The notes under the pieces were generated by a model. It made no database searches, was not told the origin of the DNA, and saw only the letters and a program-made list of their open reading frames with translations. A stretch of DNA of 64,000 nt from DATATV01 sp035551355 (GTDB lineage Bacteria > Actinomycetota > Actinomycetes > Mycobacteriales > Pseudonocardiaceae), in contig DASZNF010000031.1 of the NCBI GenBank assembly GCA_035551355.1, positions 19,626 through 83,625 on the forward strand, written 5' to 3'. Below, piece after piece: positions 17,529 through 24,325 of this stretch (positions within the stretch are counted from its first letter, which is position 1; each line of letters starts with the position of its first letter). The translations under genes and the position numbers were made by a program.

Positions 17529-19031
17529 TCAGTTCGACCCGGTCCAACGCCAGATCGTCTCCCACACGGTGGTGCCGTCGGTGGTGTAGGAGGTGCTCCA
17601 CACGGTGGGCGAGGGACCGCCGTTGCCGCGACCCTTGCCCTGGCCGTTGCCACTGCCGTTGCCCTGCCCGTTGCCGTTGCCCTGCCCGTTGCCGTTGCCC
17701 TGCCCGTTGCCACTGCCCTGGCCGTTGCCGCCGCTGCCCGGGTCACTGGTCTGGGTGATCATCGGCGAGCCGGCCATGCCCGGATCGGTCGAGGAGGCGG
17801 TGGCCGGGCCGTCCTGCAACTGGTTGGTCGGGGTGGTGCGCACCGGGGTGGTGGTGTCGGCCTGCCGGTGCGGGTCGGTGGCCACGGCCTGCCCGGTGCG
17901 GCTGGTGGTGGTCGGCGGGGCCGAGCCGGTGGAGTCGGCGGCCGGACCGCCGATGGGCTGGTGCGTCGAATCGGTCACCGAGGCCGACCGGAGGCCGTTG
18001 GAGGTCAGGCCGACCGAGCCGATCACCGAGTTCACCGGCAGCTGCGGGCTGCGATCGTCGTCGGCCTGGCCGCCCGGGCCGCCGTGGATCAGCAGCGGGC
18101 CAAGGCTCAGGCCCACCCCGCCGACCGCGAGCACCGAGGCGGTGGCCAACAGCACCTTCAGCCGGGCCCCGGCCGCCGCCACCTTGGCCAGCAACCCGGC
18201 CGTGACCGAGTGCACCACCGAATGACCGGCCACCGCGCCGCCGATCAGCACCGGCGGTACCAGCATCCCGGCGTGCCTGCGCAGGCCTGCGCACACGTCG
18301 GCCAGTTCGGCGTAGAGGGCGGCGCAGCTCGGGCAGGCGGCCAGGTGGGCCCGGATCCGGCGGGACTCGGCGCCGCGCAGGTGGCCCGCGGTGTAGGCGC
18401 CCAGTTTGTCCACCACCGAGCGACACCCGTTCGGGCCGAGGAACGGCGCCACATGGGCTTGCAGGTAGGCCGCGCGCAGGCCTTCGCGGGCCCGGCGGGC
18501 CAGGGCGGCGGTGGCGTTCGGGGACAGCCCGAACTGCCCGGCCACCACGGCCGGGCGCTCCCCCTCGACCTCCACGTGCCACAGCACGTTGCGCCAGCGC
18601 TGCGGGAGGGTGGAGAAGGCGCGGGCGATCAGGTGCGCGTCCGCGCGGGCCTCGGCCCGGTCGGAATCCGGGTCCACCCGGCGGTCGAGTTCCTCGTCCA
18701 CCACCGGCACGTCCCGGTTGCGGGTGCTCCACTCGGCCGCCAGCCTGCGCACCACGGTGAACAGGTAGGCCCGCACGTTGTCGGCCGGGCCGGAACCGCG
18801 GCGCACCGCCTGCAGGACCCGGAAGAAGGCTTCGGCGGCGATATCCTCGGCGTCGGCGGCGTCCTTGACGCAGCGCAACGCGTAGCCGCGCACCGGGCCG
18901 GCGTGCCGGGCGAACAACTCGGCGAAGGCCGCGTCCTGGCCGGACCGCACCAGGGCCAGCAGATCGATGTCGTCAACGGCGTTTACGCTGGGGCCGATCC
19001 ACGGGTCTTCGGCGTGATTCGTCACGGTCAT
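17529..19031 (-). CDS. ECF sigma factor fused to zinc-finger anti-sigma and membrane domain
   Basis: A 500-residue fusion. ECF region 2 (~35-105) and region 4 (~138-190) are followed by a zf-HC2/ZAS module with H229-xxx-C233-xx-C236 (RAHLAACPSC). Next come a hydrophobic segment (~293-314), a Ser/Thr/Pro-rich extracytoplasmic linker, an Asn-Gly-Gln repeat (432-472) and a Trp/Thr-rich tail. Sigma factor and its own anti-sigma sensor are thus one membrane-tethered polypeptide, so release probably needs proteolysis or a conformational change. ECF groups with fused C-terminal domains are known in actinobacteria; which group this is needs a profile search. GAGGAGG lies 11 nt before the ATG at 19031. 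Confidence 0.85.
   Translation of the reverse strand: MTVTNHAEDPWIGPSVNAVDDIDLLALVRSGQDAAFAELFARHAGPVRGYALRCVKDAADAEDIAAEAFFRVLQAVRRGSGPADNVRAYLFTVVRRLAAEWSTRNRDVPVVDEELDRRVDPDSDRAEARADAHLIARAFSTLPQRWRNVLWHVEVEGERPAVVAGQFGLSPNATAALARRAREGLRAAYLQAHVAPFLGPNGCRSVVDKLGAYTAGHLRGAESRRIRAHLAACPSCAALYAELADVCAGLRRHAGMLVPPVLIGGAVAGHSVVHSVTAGLLAKVAAAGARLKVLLATASVLAVGGVGLSLGPLLIHGGPGGQADDDRSPQLPVNSVIGSVGLTSNGLRSASVTDSTHQPIGGPAADSTGSAPPTTTSRTGQAVATDPHRQADTTTPVRTTPTNQLQDGPATASSTDPGMAGSPMITQTSDPGSGGNGQGSGNGQGNGNGQGNGNGQGNGSGNGQGKGRGNGGPSPTVWSTSYTTDGTTVWETIWRWTGSN
17632..17737. repeat. Gly-Asn-Gln coding tandem repeat
   Basis: Within the sigma-fusion gene, a short GC-rich unit built from TTGCCCTGCCCGTTGCCG is repeated several times almost exactly. 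It encodes the Gly/Asn/Gln stretch 432-472. Such repeats expand and contract by slippage, so the length may vary between strains. Confidence 0.8.
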
Positions 19032-19193
19032 ACCGGCCGGCACCTCCTCACCCGCGATACGGACCGGTAGCAAACATCTCACAGCCGGAGCACCCGCGGC
19101 ACATCGATGTCCGAATGGTGACCAGCGGTATCGAAGTGATTACAGCCGGGCGTCGAACCCATCCGTAATGAGGTAAACCCCGGGAGGCGGCAG

Positions 19194-19199
19194 TACTGT
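19194..19199 (+). promoter_or_regulatory. -10 element, leaderless gene at 19208
   Basis: TACTGT ends 8 nt before the GTG at 19208; no ribosome-binding sequence is present. Confidence 0.45.
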
Positions 19200-19207
19200 C
19201 TGCGCGT

Positions 19208-19657
19208 GTGGCCGAGTGGAAATCCAAAGCGCTAGAGCTGCTGCCGGCGCTGCGCCCGGTCATCGAGCACGACTGGTCGGCGCACGTGTTCCTCGGCGAG
19301 CTGGTTCCGCTGGTCTGGGACGCGCACCGGGCGGCCGACGCCGAGGCGCTGCGCAGCATCTACGGATTCGTGCGCTGGTGTTACGACCAGCCGGGCCAGA
19401 CTTTGGCCAACGCCGCGGTGGTCAGCTTCTACGAGCTGGTGTTCGACGAGTGGGAGCTGCGGCGGCAGATCGCGCCCTGGCTGCCCGCCGAGGTGACCGA
19501 ACGGGTGCGGCCGCTGTGGGAATGGCGGTTGCCCGCGGCGCGGATGAGCGAGGTCGAGCGGTTGCTGGCCGAGCCGACGCCGGACATCCCCGCGCCGGTG
19601 TCGCCCGGCATGTCCTCGCCGACCCCGGTTGATGGTCGTAGCCGGGATGTTCGGTAG
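19208..19657 (+). CDS. Conserved hypothetical protein
   Basis: A 149-residue soluble protein that I cannot assign with confidence. It appears all-helical and acidic, with a core of ALELLPALRPVIEHDW and ELVFDEWELRRQI and a Pro/Ser-rich tail from ~125. It has no membrane segment, no signal peptide and no cysteine cluster. It has its own leaderless-type promoter. Its TAG stop overlaps the probable -10 of tRNA-Gly. Confidence 0.65.
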   Translation: MAEWKSKALELLPALRPVIEHDWSAHVFLGELVPLVWDAHRAADAEALRSIYGFVRWCYDQPGQTLANAAVVSFYELVFDEWELRRQIAPWLPAEVTERVRPLWEWRLPAARMSEVERLLAEPTPDIPAPVSPGMSSPTPVDGRSRDVR

Positions 19658-19660
19658 CAT
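19655..19660 (+). promoter_or_regulatory. Probable -10 of tRNA-Gly
   Basis: TAGCAT lies 26 bp before the mature tRNA 5' end. It is a plausible -10; no good -35 is seen at the right distance. Confidence 0.35.
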
Positions 19661-19686
19661 TCAACCGTTGGCTTGACAGTCGACAC

Positions 19687-19759
19687 GCGGACGTAGCGCA
19701 GCTGGTAGCGCATCACCTTGCCAAGGTGAGGGTCGCGGGTTCGAGTCCCGTCGTCCGCT
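19687..19759 (+). tRNA. tRNA-Gly (GCC)
   Basis: A full cloverleaf of 73 nt: acceptor GCGGACG/CGTCCGC with discriminator T, D-stem GCGC/GCGC, anticodon stem TCACC/GGTGA with loop TTGCCAA (anticodon GCC), and T-arm GCGGG-TTCGAGT-CCCGT. The 3' CCA is not encoded. It reads GGC/GGU glycine codons. Confidence 0.97.
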
Positions 19760-19775
19760 CTCTCTGGCATACCCT

Positions 19776-20003
19776 GCTCGCCGCTTTGCGGCTTCGCTGG
19801 GTCGATCGCCATCACATCGGGGGGGCGACCCCCCGAGCCCCCCGCAGGCCGCTTCGCGGCTTTGGCTCGCCGCTCCGCGGCTTCGCTGGGTCGATCGCGC
19901 CGCTTCGTGGCTTCGGGTTCGGCTCGCCGCTCCGCGGCTTCGCTGGGTCGATCGGCATCACATCCGGGGCCCCTGCACCCTCCGTCGGCCGCTTCGCGGC
20001 TTA
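19776..20003. repeat. Post-tRNA hairpin repeat cluster
   Basis: Downstream of tRNA-Gly there is no gene for ~270 bp. Instead there are three near-identical copies of GCTCGCCGCTnnGCGGCTTC followed by GCTGGGTCGATCG (starting at 19776, 19865 and 19922). Three shorter copies of CCGCTTCGCGGCTT or close variants (around 19849, 19899 and 19989) and a G6-CGA-C6 hairpin (19820-19834) are interspersed. Copies 1 and 3 share a further tail (ATCACATC). Each unit can fold into a small GCCGC/GCGGC stem. Confidence 0.85.
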
Positions 20004-20031
20004 TTTCTCCAGCATCTCCGCTTTTGCGATC

Positions 20032-20652
20032 ATGTGTGGCGTGGCGGATGACTTGGTGATCCGGGGTTACCGGGACAGCGATCTAGCTAGCGCGTACGAC
20101 GTGTGCGTGCGCACCGGCGACGGGGGCGAGGACGCCAGCGGGTCCTACGCCGATCCGGATGTGCTGCCGGCCGTGTTCCTCGGGCCCTATGTGACGCTCG
20201 AACCGGAGCTGGCTTTCGTGGTGGACAACGGAAATCGGGTGGTCGGCTACATCGTGGGCACCGCCGACACCGCCGAGTTCACCCGCCGGTACGCCGCCGA
20301 GTGGCTGCCCAAGGTCGGCGACGCCTATCCCGCACCGGCGGGCGAACCGGCCGGCGGCGATGAGCTGATGGCGATGCTGCTGCACTGGCCGGAGCGGATG
20401 CTGCGGCCCGAACTGGCCGACTACCCGGCCCACCTGCACATCGACCTGCTGCCGGACTACCAGCGGATGGGCCTGGGGCGGCGGCTGATCGACACGTTGT
20501 GCGCGGCGCTGCGGGCGCGCGGGGTTTGCGGGCTGCACCTGGAGATGCTCACCAGCAACACCAGGGCCCGCGCGTTCTACGACCGCCTCGGTTTCACCGA
20601 ACTTCCGGCCGACACCACCGACACCACCATCCTCGGCCTCCGCCTGGACTGA
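20032..20652 (+). CDS. GNAT-family N-acetyltransferase
   Basis: A 206-residue acetyltransferase. The acetyl-CoA-binding motif A is LLPDYQRMGLGRRLI (pyrophosphate loop QRMGLG, ~residues 145-150), followed by the late GNAT motif RAFYDRLGF. The N-terminal half has an insert (residues ~75-125) typical of GNAT proteins related to the acetyltransferase-like domain of O-GlcNAcase. The substrate is unknown. ATG at 20032 is used; a GTG at 20041 is an alternative. The gene sits between the tRNA repeats and a toxin-antitoxin remnant. Confidence 0.82.
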   Translation: MCGVADDLVIRGYRDSDLASAYDVCVRTGDGGEDASGSYADPDVLPAVFLGPYVTLEPELAFVVDNGNRVVGYIVGTADTAEFTRRYAAEWLPKVGDAYPAPAGEPAGGDELMAMLLHWPERMLRPELADYPAHLHIDLLPDYQRMGLGRRLIDTLCAALRARGVCGLHLEMLTSNTRARAFYDRLGFTELPADTTDTTILGLRLD

Positions 20653-20659
20653 AGCTCCG

Positions 20660-20682
20660 TTTTGTACATTTTCTGTACAAAA
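20660..20682. promoter_or_regulatory. YefM-type operator, paired TGTACA palindrome
   Basis: TTTTGTACA and TGTACAAAA form a perfect 9-bp inverted repeat around 5 nt. Each arm contains the hexamer TGTACA (20663-20668 and 20674-20679), centres 11 bp apart. TGTACA is the core recognised by the YefM antitoxin in the E. coli yefM-yoeB operator. It is strikingly AT-rich against its surroundings and directly precedes the yefM remnant. Confidence 0.75.
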
Positions 20683-20689
20683 AGGGGGT

Positions 20690-20878
20690 GACGACCACGA
20701 GGAGGTCGTGATCACCCGCGCCGGGCACGGCCCCGTGGTCATCGTTTCCCTTGACGATTACCAGTCACTGCGGGAGACCGTCTACCTGTTGCGCAGCCCG
20801 GAGAACGCGCGCCGCCTGGTCACGTCGATCGAGCGTTTGGAAGCCGGTCACGGCATCCAGCGTGACCTCGCGGAGTGA
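20690..20878 (+). pseudogene. yefM: yefM antitoxin remnant, N-terminus deleted
   Basis: The open frame reads DDHEEVVITRAGHGPVVIVS and continues LDDYQSLRETVYLLRSPENA to an intact C-terminus, as in actinobacterial YefM/Phd antitoxins. The first ~20 codons, which carry the N-terminal DNA-binding segment, are missing. The frame has no ATG or usable GTG upstream; the only in-frame GTG (20708) lies 2 nt after its would-be Shine-Dalgarno. The junction falls just behind the operator and a G-run, as if ~60 bp were deleted. The stop overlaps the toxin start (GTGA), the normal coupling in such pairs. Confidence 0.8.
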
Positions 20879-21005
20879 TTCTCGTCTGGGACGGCAGGCG
20901 CAGGATCGTCGGATCCTGAGGATCAACGACGGGCACCGCCTGATCTACAAGGTCGCGGAAACGGAGATCCGCATCGCGGCTTGCCGGTATCACTACGGAA
21001 AATGA
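20875..21005 (+). pseudogene. yoeB: yoeB toxin remnant, two internal deletions
   Basis: The remnant begins in one frame with VILVWD, the usual YoeB/Txe N-terminus. After two extra bases it continues in another frame as QAQDRRILRIN, then jumps directly to DGHRLIYKVAETEIRIAACR followed by YHYGK and a stop. Compared with ~84-residue YoeB, about 10 residues near the start (with a frameshift) and about 30 in the middle are missing. The C-terminal catalytic H/Y motif is preserved. It cannot give an active mRNA interferase. Confidence 0.82.
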
Positions 21006-21023
21006 CGATGCGTCGCCGGGCGA

Positions 21024-21029
21024 TATTCT
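21024..21029 (+). promoter_or_regulatory. -10 element, leaderless DUF72 gene
   Basis: TATTCT lies 7 nt before the ATG at 21037, with no ribosome-binding sequence. Confidence 0.5.
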
Positions 21030-21036
21030 GCGGCCC

Positions 21037-21888
21037 ATGAGACTGGGTGTCGGGTGCGCGATGTGGACGCATCCGGCCTGGCCGGGGCGGCATCTGCCGC
21101 AGCCGTTGCCGACCCGCGAACGGTTGCGGGCCTACGCGGGCTGTTGCAACGCGGTGGAGGGCAACACCACTTTCTACGCCACGCCCGCGCCGGACACGGT
21201 GCGCTCCTGGGCGGCGCAGACTCCGGCCGACTTCCGGTTCCTGCTCAAGCTGCCCCGGCCGATCACCCACGAGCGGCGGCTGACCGGCGTGGCCGGGCCG
21301 CTGCGCGAATTCCTGAGCGCGGTCGAGCCGCTGGCCGCGCGGACGCAGGCGCTGTGGGTGCAGTTGCCGCCCTCCTTCGCCCCGGCCGACCTGCCCGCGC
21401 TGGCCGAGTTCCTCCGGCACGCGCCCACCGCCCACCGCTACGCCGTTGAGGTCCGGCACCGGGCGTTCTTCGCCGACGACCGGTGGACCCAGGCCCTGGC
21501 GGACGTACTGGGCGAGGCCGGGGCCGAGTGGGTCACCTTCGACACCGGCGCGCTGTTCGACGCCCCGCCGGCCAGCCCGGCCGAGGAGGAGGCCTGGCGG
21601 CACAAGCCGCGGCTGCCCCGCCGCTCGGTCGCGCTGACCGACCACCCGATCGTGCGGTACCTGGGCCGGGACGATCCGGCGGCCACCGAGGCGGGCTGGG
21701 CGTACTGGCTGGACACCGTGCTGGGCTGGCTGCGCGAGGGCCGCTCGCCCACCGTGTTCGTGCACACCCCGGACAACGCCGACGCGATCGCGTTGGCCCG
21801 CCGGTTCCACGACCAGGTCCGGGCCCGGCTGCCCGAGCTGGCTCCGCTGGCCCAACCCGAGCCCGCGCAGCCACCGACCCTGTTCTGA
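21037..21888 (+). CDS. DUF72 family protein
   Basis: A 283-residue TIM-barrel-like protein of the DUF72/YecE family. Hallmarks are LGVGCAMWTHPAW at the N-terminus, VEGNTTFYATP, FLLKLPRPITH, LWVQLPPSF and FVHTPDNADAIALA near the end. The family is widespread and structurally similar to xylose-isomerase-like barrels, but its reaction is not established. Leaderless start at ATG 21037. The stop is 91 bp before the methyltransferase start. Confidence 0.9.
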   Translation: MRLGVGCAMWTHPAWPGRHLPQPLPTRERLRAYAGCCNAVEGNTTFYATPAPDTVRSWAAQTPADFRFLLKLPRPITHERRLTGVAGPLREFLSAVEPLAARTQALWVQLPPSFAPADLPALAEFLRHAPTAHRYAVEVRHRAFFADDRWTQALADVLGEAGAEWVTFDTGALFDAPPASPAEEEAWRHKPRLPRRSVALTDHPIVRYLGRDDPAATEAGWAYWLDTVLGWLREGRSPTVFVHTPDNADAIALARRFHDQVRARLPELAPLAQPEPAQPPTLF

Positions 21889-21979
21889 CACCGCCCCCAC
21901 CGCGCACCCGATACGGTTGCCCGCGAATCCACCGCGCCGCGATCACGGCGCCGAACCACCGCGCCCGGAGCGAACCAGC

Positions 21980-23101
21980 ATGACCGTCCGAGACCTGAAG
22001 TCCACCTGGGAGAACCTGGGCCGCACCGACCCGCTGTGGGCCGTGCTGTCCGACCCGCACCGCAGGCACGGCGGCTGGGACCTGGACGAGTTCATGACCA
22101 CCGGGCACGAATCGGTGCGGTACTGCTTCGACATCGCCCGGGACCGGGGCACCACGCTGACCGGCCGGGTGCTGGACTTCGGCTGCGGGGTCGGCCGGAT
22201 CAGCAACGCGCTGGCCGAGAAGGTCGACGAGGTGGTCGGCATCGACATCGCCGAGTCCATGATCGTCCGGGCCCGGGAACTCAACCGGCATCCGGGAAAG
22301 CTGTCCTTCGTCAGCTACGACGGCGGCGTGCTTCCCTTTCCGGACAACCATTTCGACGCCGCGGTCAGCCTGATCGTGTTGCAGCACGCGCAGCCCGCGG
22401 TGCAGCTGGCCGCGCTGCTGGAACTACAGCGGGTGGTCCGCCCGGGCGGGCTGCTGGTGCTGCAGACCGCCAGCCACCCCACCAGCGCCCCCGCGCTGCC
22501 CGAACCGGCCCGGCGGATGCGCATCGAGGTGCTGCGCGCGCCGGCCGAACTGGCCGCCGGGCAGGGCGCGGTGGTCACCGCGCGGCTGACCAACACCAGC
22601 CCGCTGCACTGGCCGGCCGACCACCTGGTCAAGCTGGGCAACCACTGGACCGGCCCGGACGGCGCGGTCATCGTCGACGACGGGCGCACCGAACTGCCCC
22701 GCACGATCGAGCCGGACGAGTCGATCGAACTGGACCTGCGGGTGGTCGCCCCGGCCGCGACCGGAGCGCACACGCTGGAACTGGATGTGGTGCAGGAGTT
22801 CGTGTCCTGGTGGGCCGAATCCGGCAATTCCACCGCATCCGTACCGGTGCTGGTCACATCGCCGGATTCGGTAACGGAAAGCGCACCGGAAATCGATCAG
22901 CAGGTACGGCCGGAAGAAGTTGCGGCGAACCCGGAACTCGCGGCCGAGCGGGCTGGCACCATGGAGGTGCACGGGCTGCACACCGACCTGGTGCACGCCC
23001 TGTTCGCGCACTGCGGCCAGCAGGTTCTGTCCGCCGTACCGGACCAGTTGGCCGGCGCGGACTGGCTCAGTTACACCTACCTGGTCCGGGTCGGCGCGTA
23101 G
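21980..23101 (+). CDS. SAM-dependent methyltransferase with inserted beta-sandwich domain
   Basis: A 373-residue class I methyltransferase. Motif I is VLDFGCGVG (64-72) with D89 (VGIDIAES) as the likely ribose-binding acid, and motif post-II lies at ~110 (LPFPDNHFDAAVSLIVLQH). The catalytic core is interrupted after VVRPGGLLVLQTASHP (~176). Residues ~185-290 look like an Ig-like beta-sandwich (TARLTNTSPLHWPADHLVKL and on). The core's last strands return at ~330-373 (HALFAHCGQQVLSAVPDQLA, YTYLVRVG). Such domains occur in enzymes that modify polysaccharides. GGAG lies before the ATG at 21980. It is the first gene of the glycan-modification block. Confidence 0.82.
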   Translation: MTVRDLKSTWENLGRTDPLWAVLSDPHRRHGGWDLDEFMTTGHESVRYCFDIARDRGTTLTGRVLDFGCGVGRISNALAEKVDEVVGIDIAESMIVRARELNRHPGKLSFVSYDGGVLPFPDNHFDAAVSLIVLQHAQPAVQLAALLELQRVVRPGGLLVLQTASHPTSAPALPEPARRMRIEVLRAPAELAAGQGAVVTARLTNTSPLHWPADHLVKLGNHWTGPDGAVIVDDGRTELPRTIEPDESIELDLRVVAPAATGAHTLELDVVQEFVSWWAESGNSTASVPVLVTSPDSVTESAPEIDQQVRPEEVAANPELAAERAGTMEVHGLHTDLVHALFAHCGQQVLSAVPDQLAGADWLSYTYLVRVGA

Positions 23102-23203
23102 CCCGCTGAACGAAGGTCACGACTTGATACGCGGCGCAATGCGGCGTCGGGTATCCGTGCACAATGTTCGAGTCTCAATTGCAATGGGGAAGGGCGGTAA
23201 CAG

Positions 23204-24325
23204 GTGTCCTGGCAGGATGAGCTGCGTCAGCTGGACGAGGAGCTCGCCGCAGGCCGGATCGGCGCCGAGCAGTACCGCGCCCGGCGTGATCAGGTGATCG
23301 CGGCCGCGGCCAACCCGACCGGGGCGCAACCGCCCTCCGCCGCCGAATCGACCACCATGATCCCGCCGGTCGGCGGCCAGCCCAGCAACGGGCCGCAGGC
23401 CGACAACCCGGAGGCCACCCAGGTGGTGCCCCGCGCCCAGGGCGGCGCGCCCGCCGGCTCCCCGGCCGACCGCACCCAGGCGGTCACCCCGACCTGGCAG
23501 ACCGGCCCCCGGCCCGGCCCGCAGCAGGGCGGCTACACCGGTCCCGCCTCCCCCGCGCAGGGCTTCCCGCAGCAGGGACAGCCCAACTGGGGCGACCAGG
23601 GCGCCGACTCGGCCCCGCCGTGGGCCGGCCAGGACTTCCCGCCGCTGGCCGCGAACAACGAGGCCTGGGTCAAGCAGGGCCCCGAGGTGTTCGGCGAGGG
23701 CAAGTCCGGCAAGGGCCGCCTGTTCGCCATCATCGGTGTGGTCGTCGTGCTGCTCGCGCTGGGCGTCGGCGCGTTCTTCCTGTTCGCCAAGGGCGGCGGG
23801 GACAAGCAGACCGCCAGCCCGCCGGCCGCGACCACCACCGCGCCGCACACCACGACCACCCCGCCCAGCCCGGTGCGGATCGGCACCATCCCGGGCACCG
23901 ACGACGGCAAGAAGATCTCCAACTTCTCCGACGTGCCCAACCTGGACTACCTCAACCCGGCCGAGCTGCAGGCCTACCAGCAGGCCGGCGCGGGCCAGGG
24001 CAACGTGGCCGTGCACAGCCTGGCCGACGGTGACTCGGTCGTGGTCCTGGTGCTGCAGGCCGACTCCACCGCGGCGGCCAACACCGCGGTCAACACGCTG
24101 ACCCAGATCCAGGTCAGCAACAAGGCCACCCAGGCCGAGAGCCCGGCGGCCGGGGTGCAGGTGACCGAGCTGACCGCCAACGGCACCACCCAGATCCGCG
24201 CGCACTACGTGCACGACGACGTGATCGTCCGGGTGGACGTGCAGGGCTCCAACCCGACCACCGCGTTGCAGGACTTCAACACCGTGCTCAACGCCCAGCT
24301 CGCCGCGTTGTCCGCCAATGGCTGA
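23204..24325 (+). CDS. SHOCT-like single-pass membrane protein
   Basis: A 373-residue protein. Residues 1-35 form a SHOCT-like helical hairpin (DELRQLDEELAAGRIGAEQY). A long Pro/Gln/Gly-rich cytoplasmic linker follows, with two T-x-x-[IV]-P elements (T50-TMIPPV and T72-QVVPRA). Then come a transmembrane helix (173-195), a Thr/Pro linker and an extracytoplasmic domain (~215-373) of unknown fold. The start is GTG behind a GGGGAAGGGCGG sequence. Its last 8 bp overlap the glycosyltransferase gene (ATGGCTGA), showing cotranslation with it. The function is unknown; an envelope-glycan role is inferred from context. Confidence 0.75.
   Translation: MSWQDELRQLDEELAAGRIGAEQYRARRDQVIAAAANPTGAQPPSAAESTTMIPPVGGQPSNGPQADNPEATQVVPRAQGGAPAGSPADRTQAVTPTWQTGPRPGPQQGGYTGPASPAQGFPQQGQPNWGDQGADSAPPWAGQDFPPLAANNEAWVKQGPEVFGEGKSGKGRLFAIIGVVVVLLALGVGAFFLFAKGGGDKQTASPPAATTTAPHTTTTPPSPVRIGTIPGTDDGKKISNFSDVPNLDYLNPAELQAYQQAGAGQGNVAVHSLADGDSVVVLVLQADSTAAANTAVNTLTQIQVSNKATQAESPAAGVQVTELTANGTTQIRAHYVHDDVIVRVDVQGSNPTTALQDFNTVLNAQLAALSANG

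Noticed and set aside
17632..17737. Regular repeats that might be a CRISPR array.
   Set aside because: The units are contiguous, without spacers, and encode a Gly/Asn/Gln stretch in frame; no cas genes are present.
19673..19678. TTGACA just before tRNA-Gly as a -35 box.
   Set aside because: It is only 9 bp from the mature tRNA end, so the matching -10 would fall inside the tRNA.
19687..20005. tRNA-Gly with downstream repeats as an integration site of a mobile element.
   Set aside because: No integrase gene and no duplicated tRNA 3' end are seen; the repeats do not copy the tRNA.
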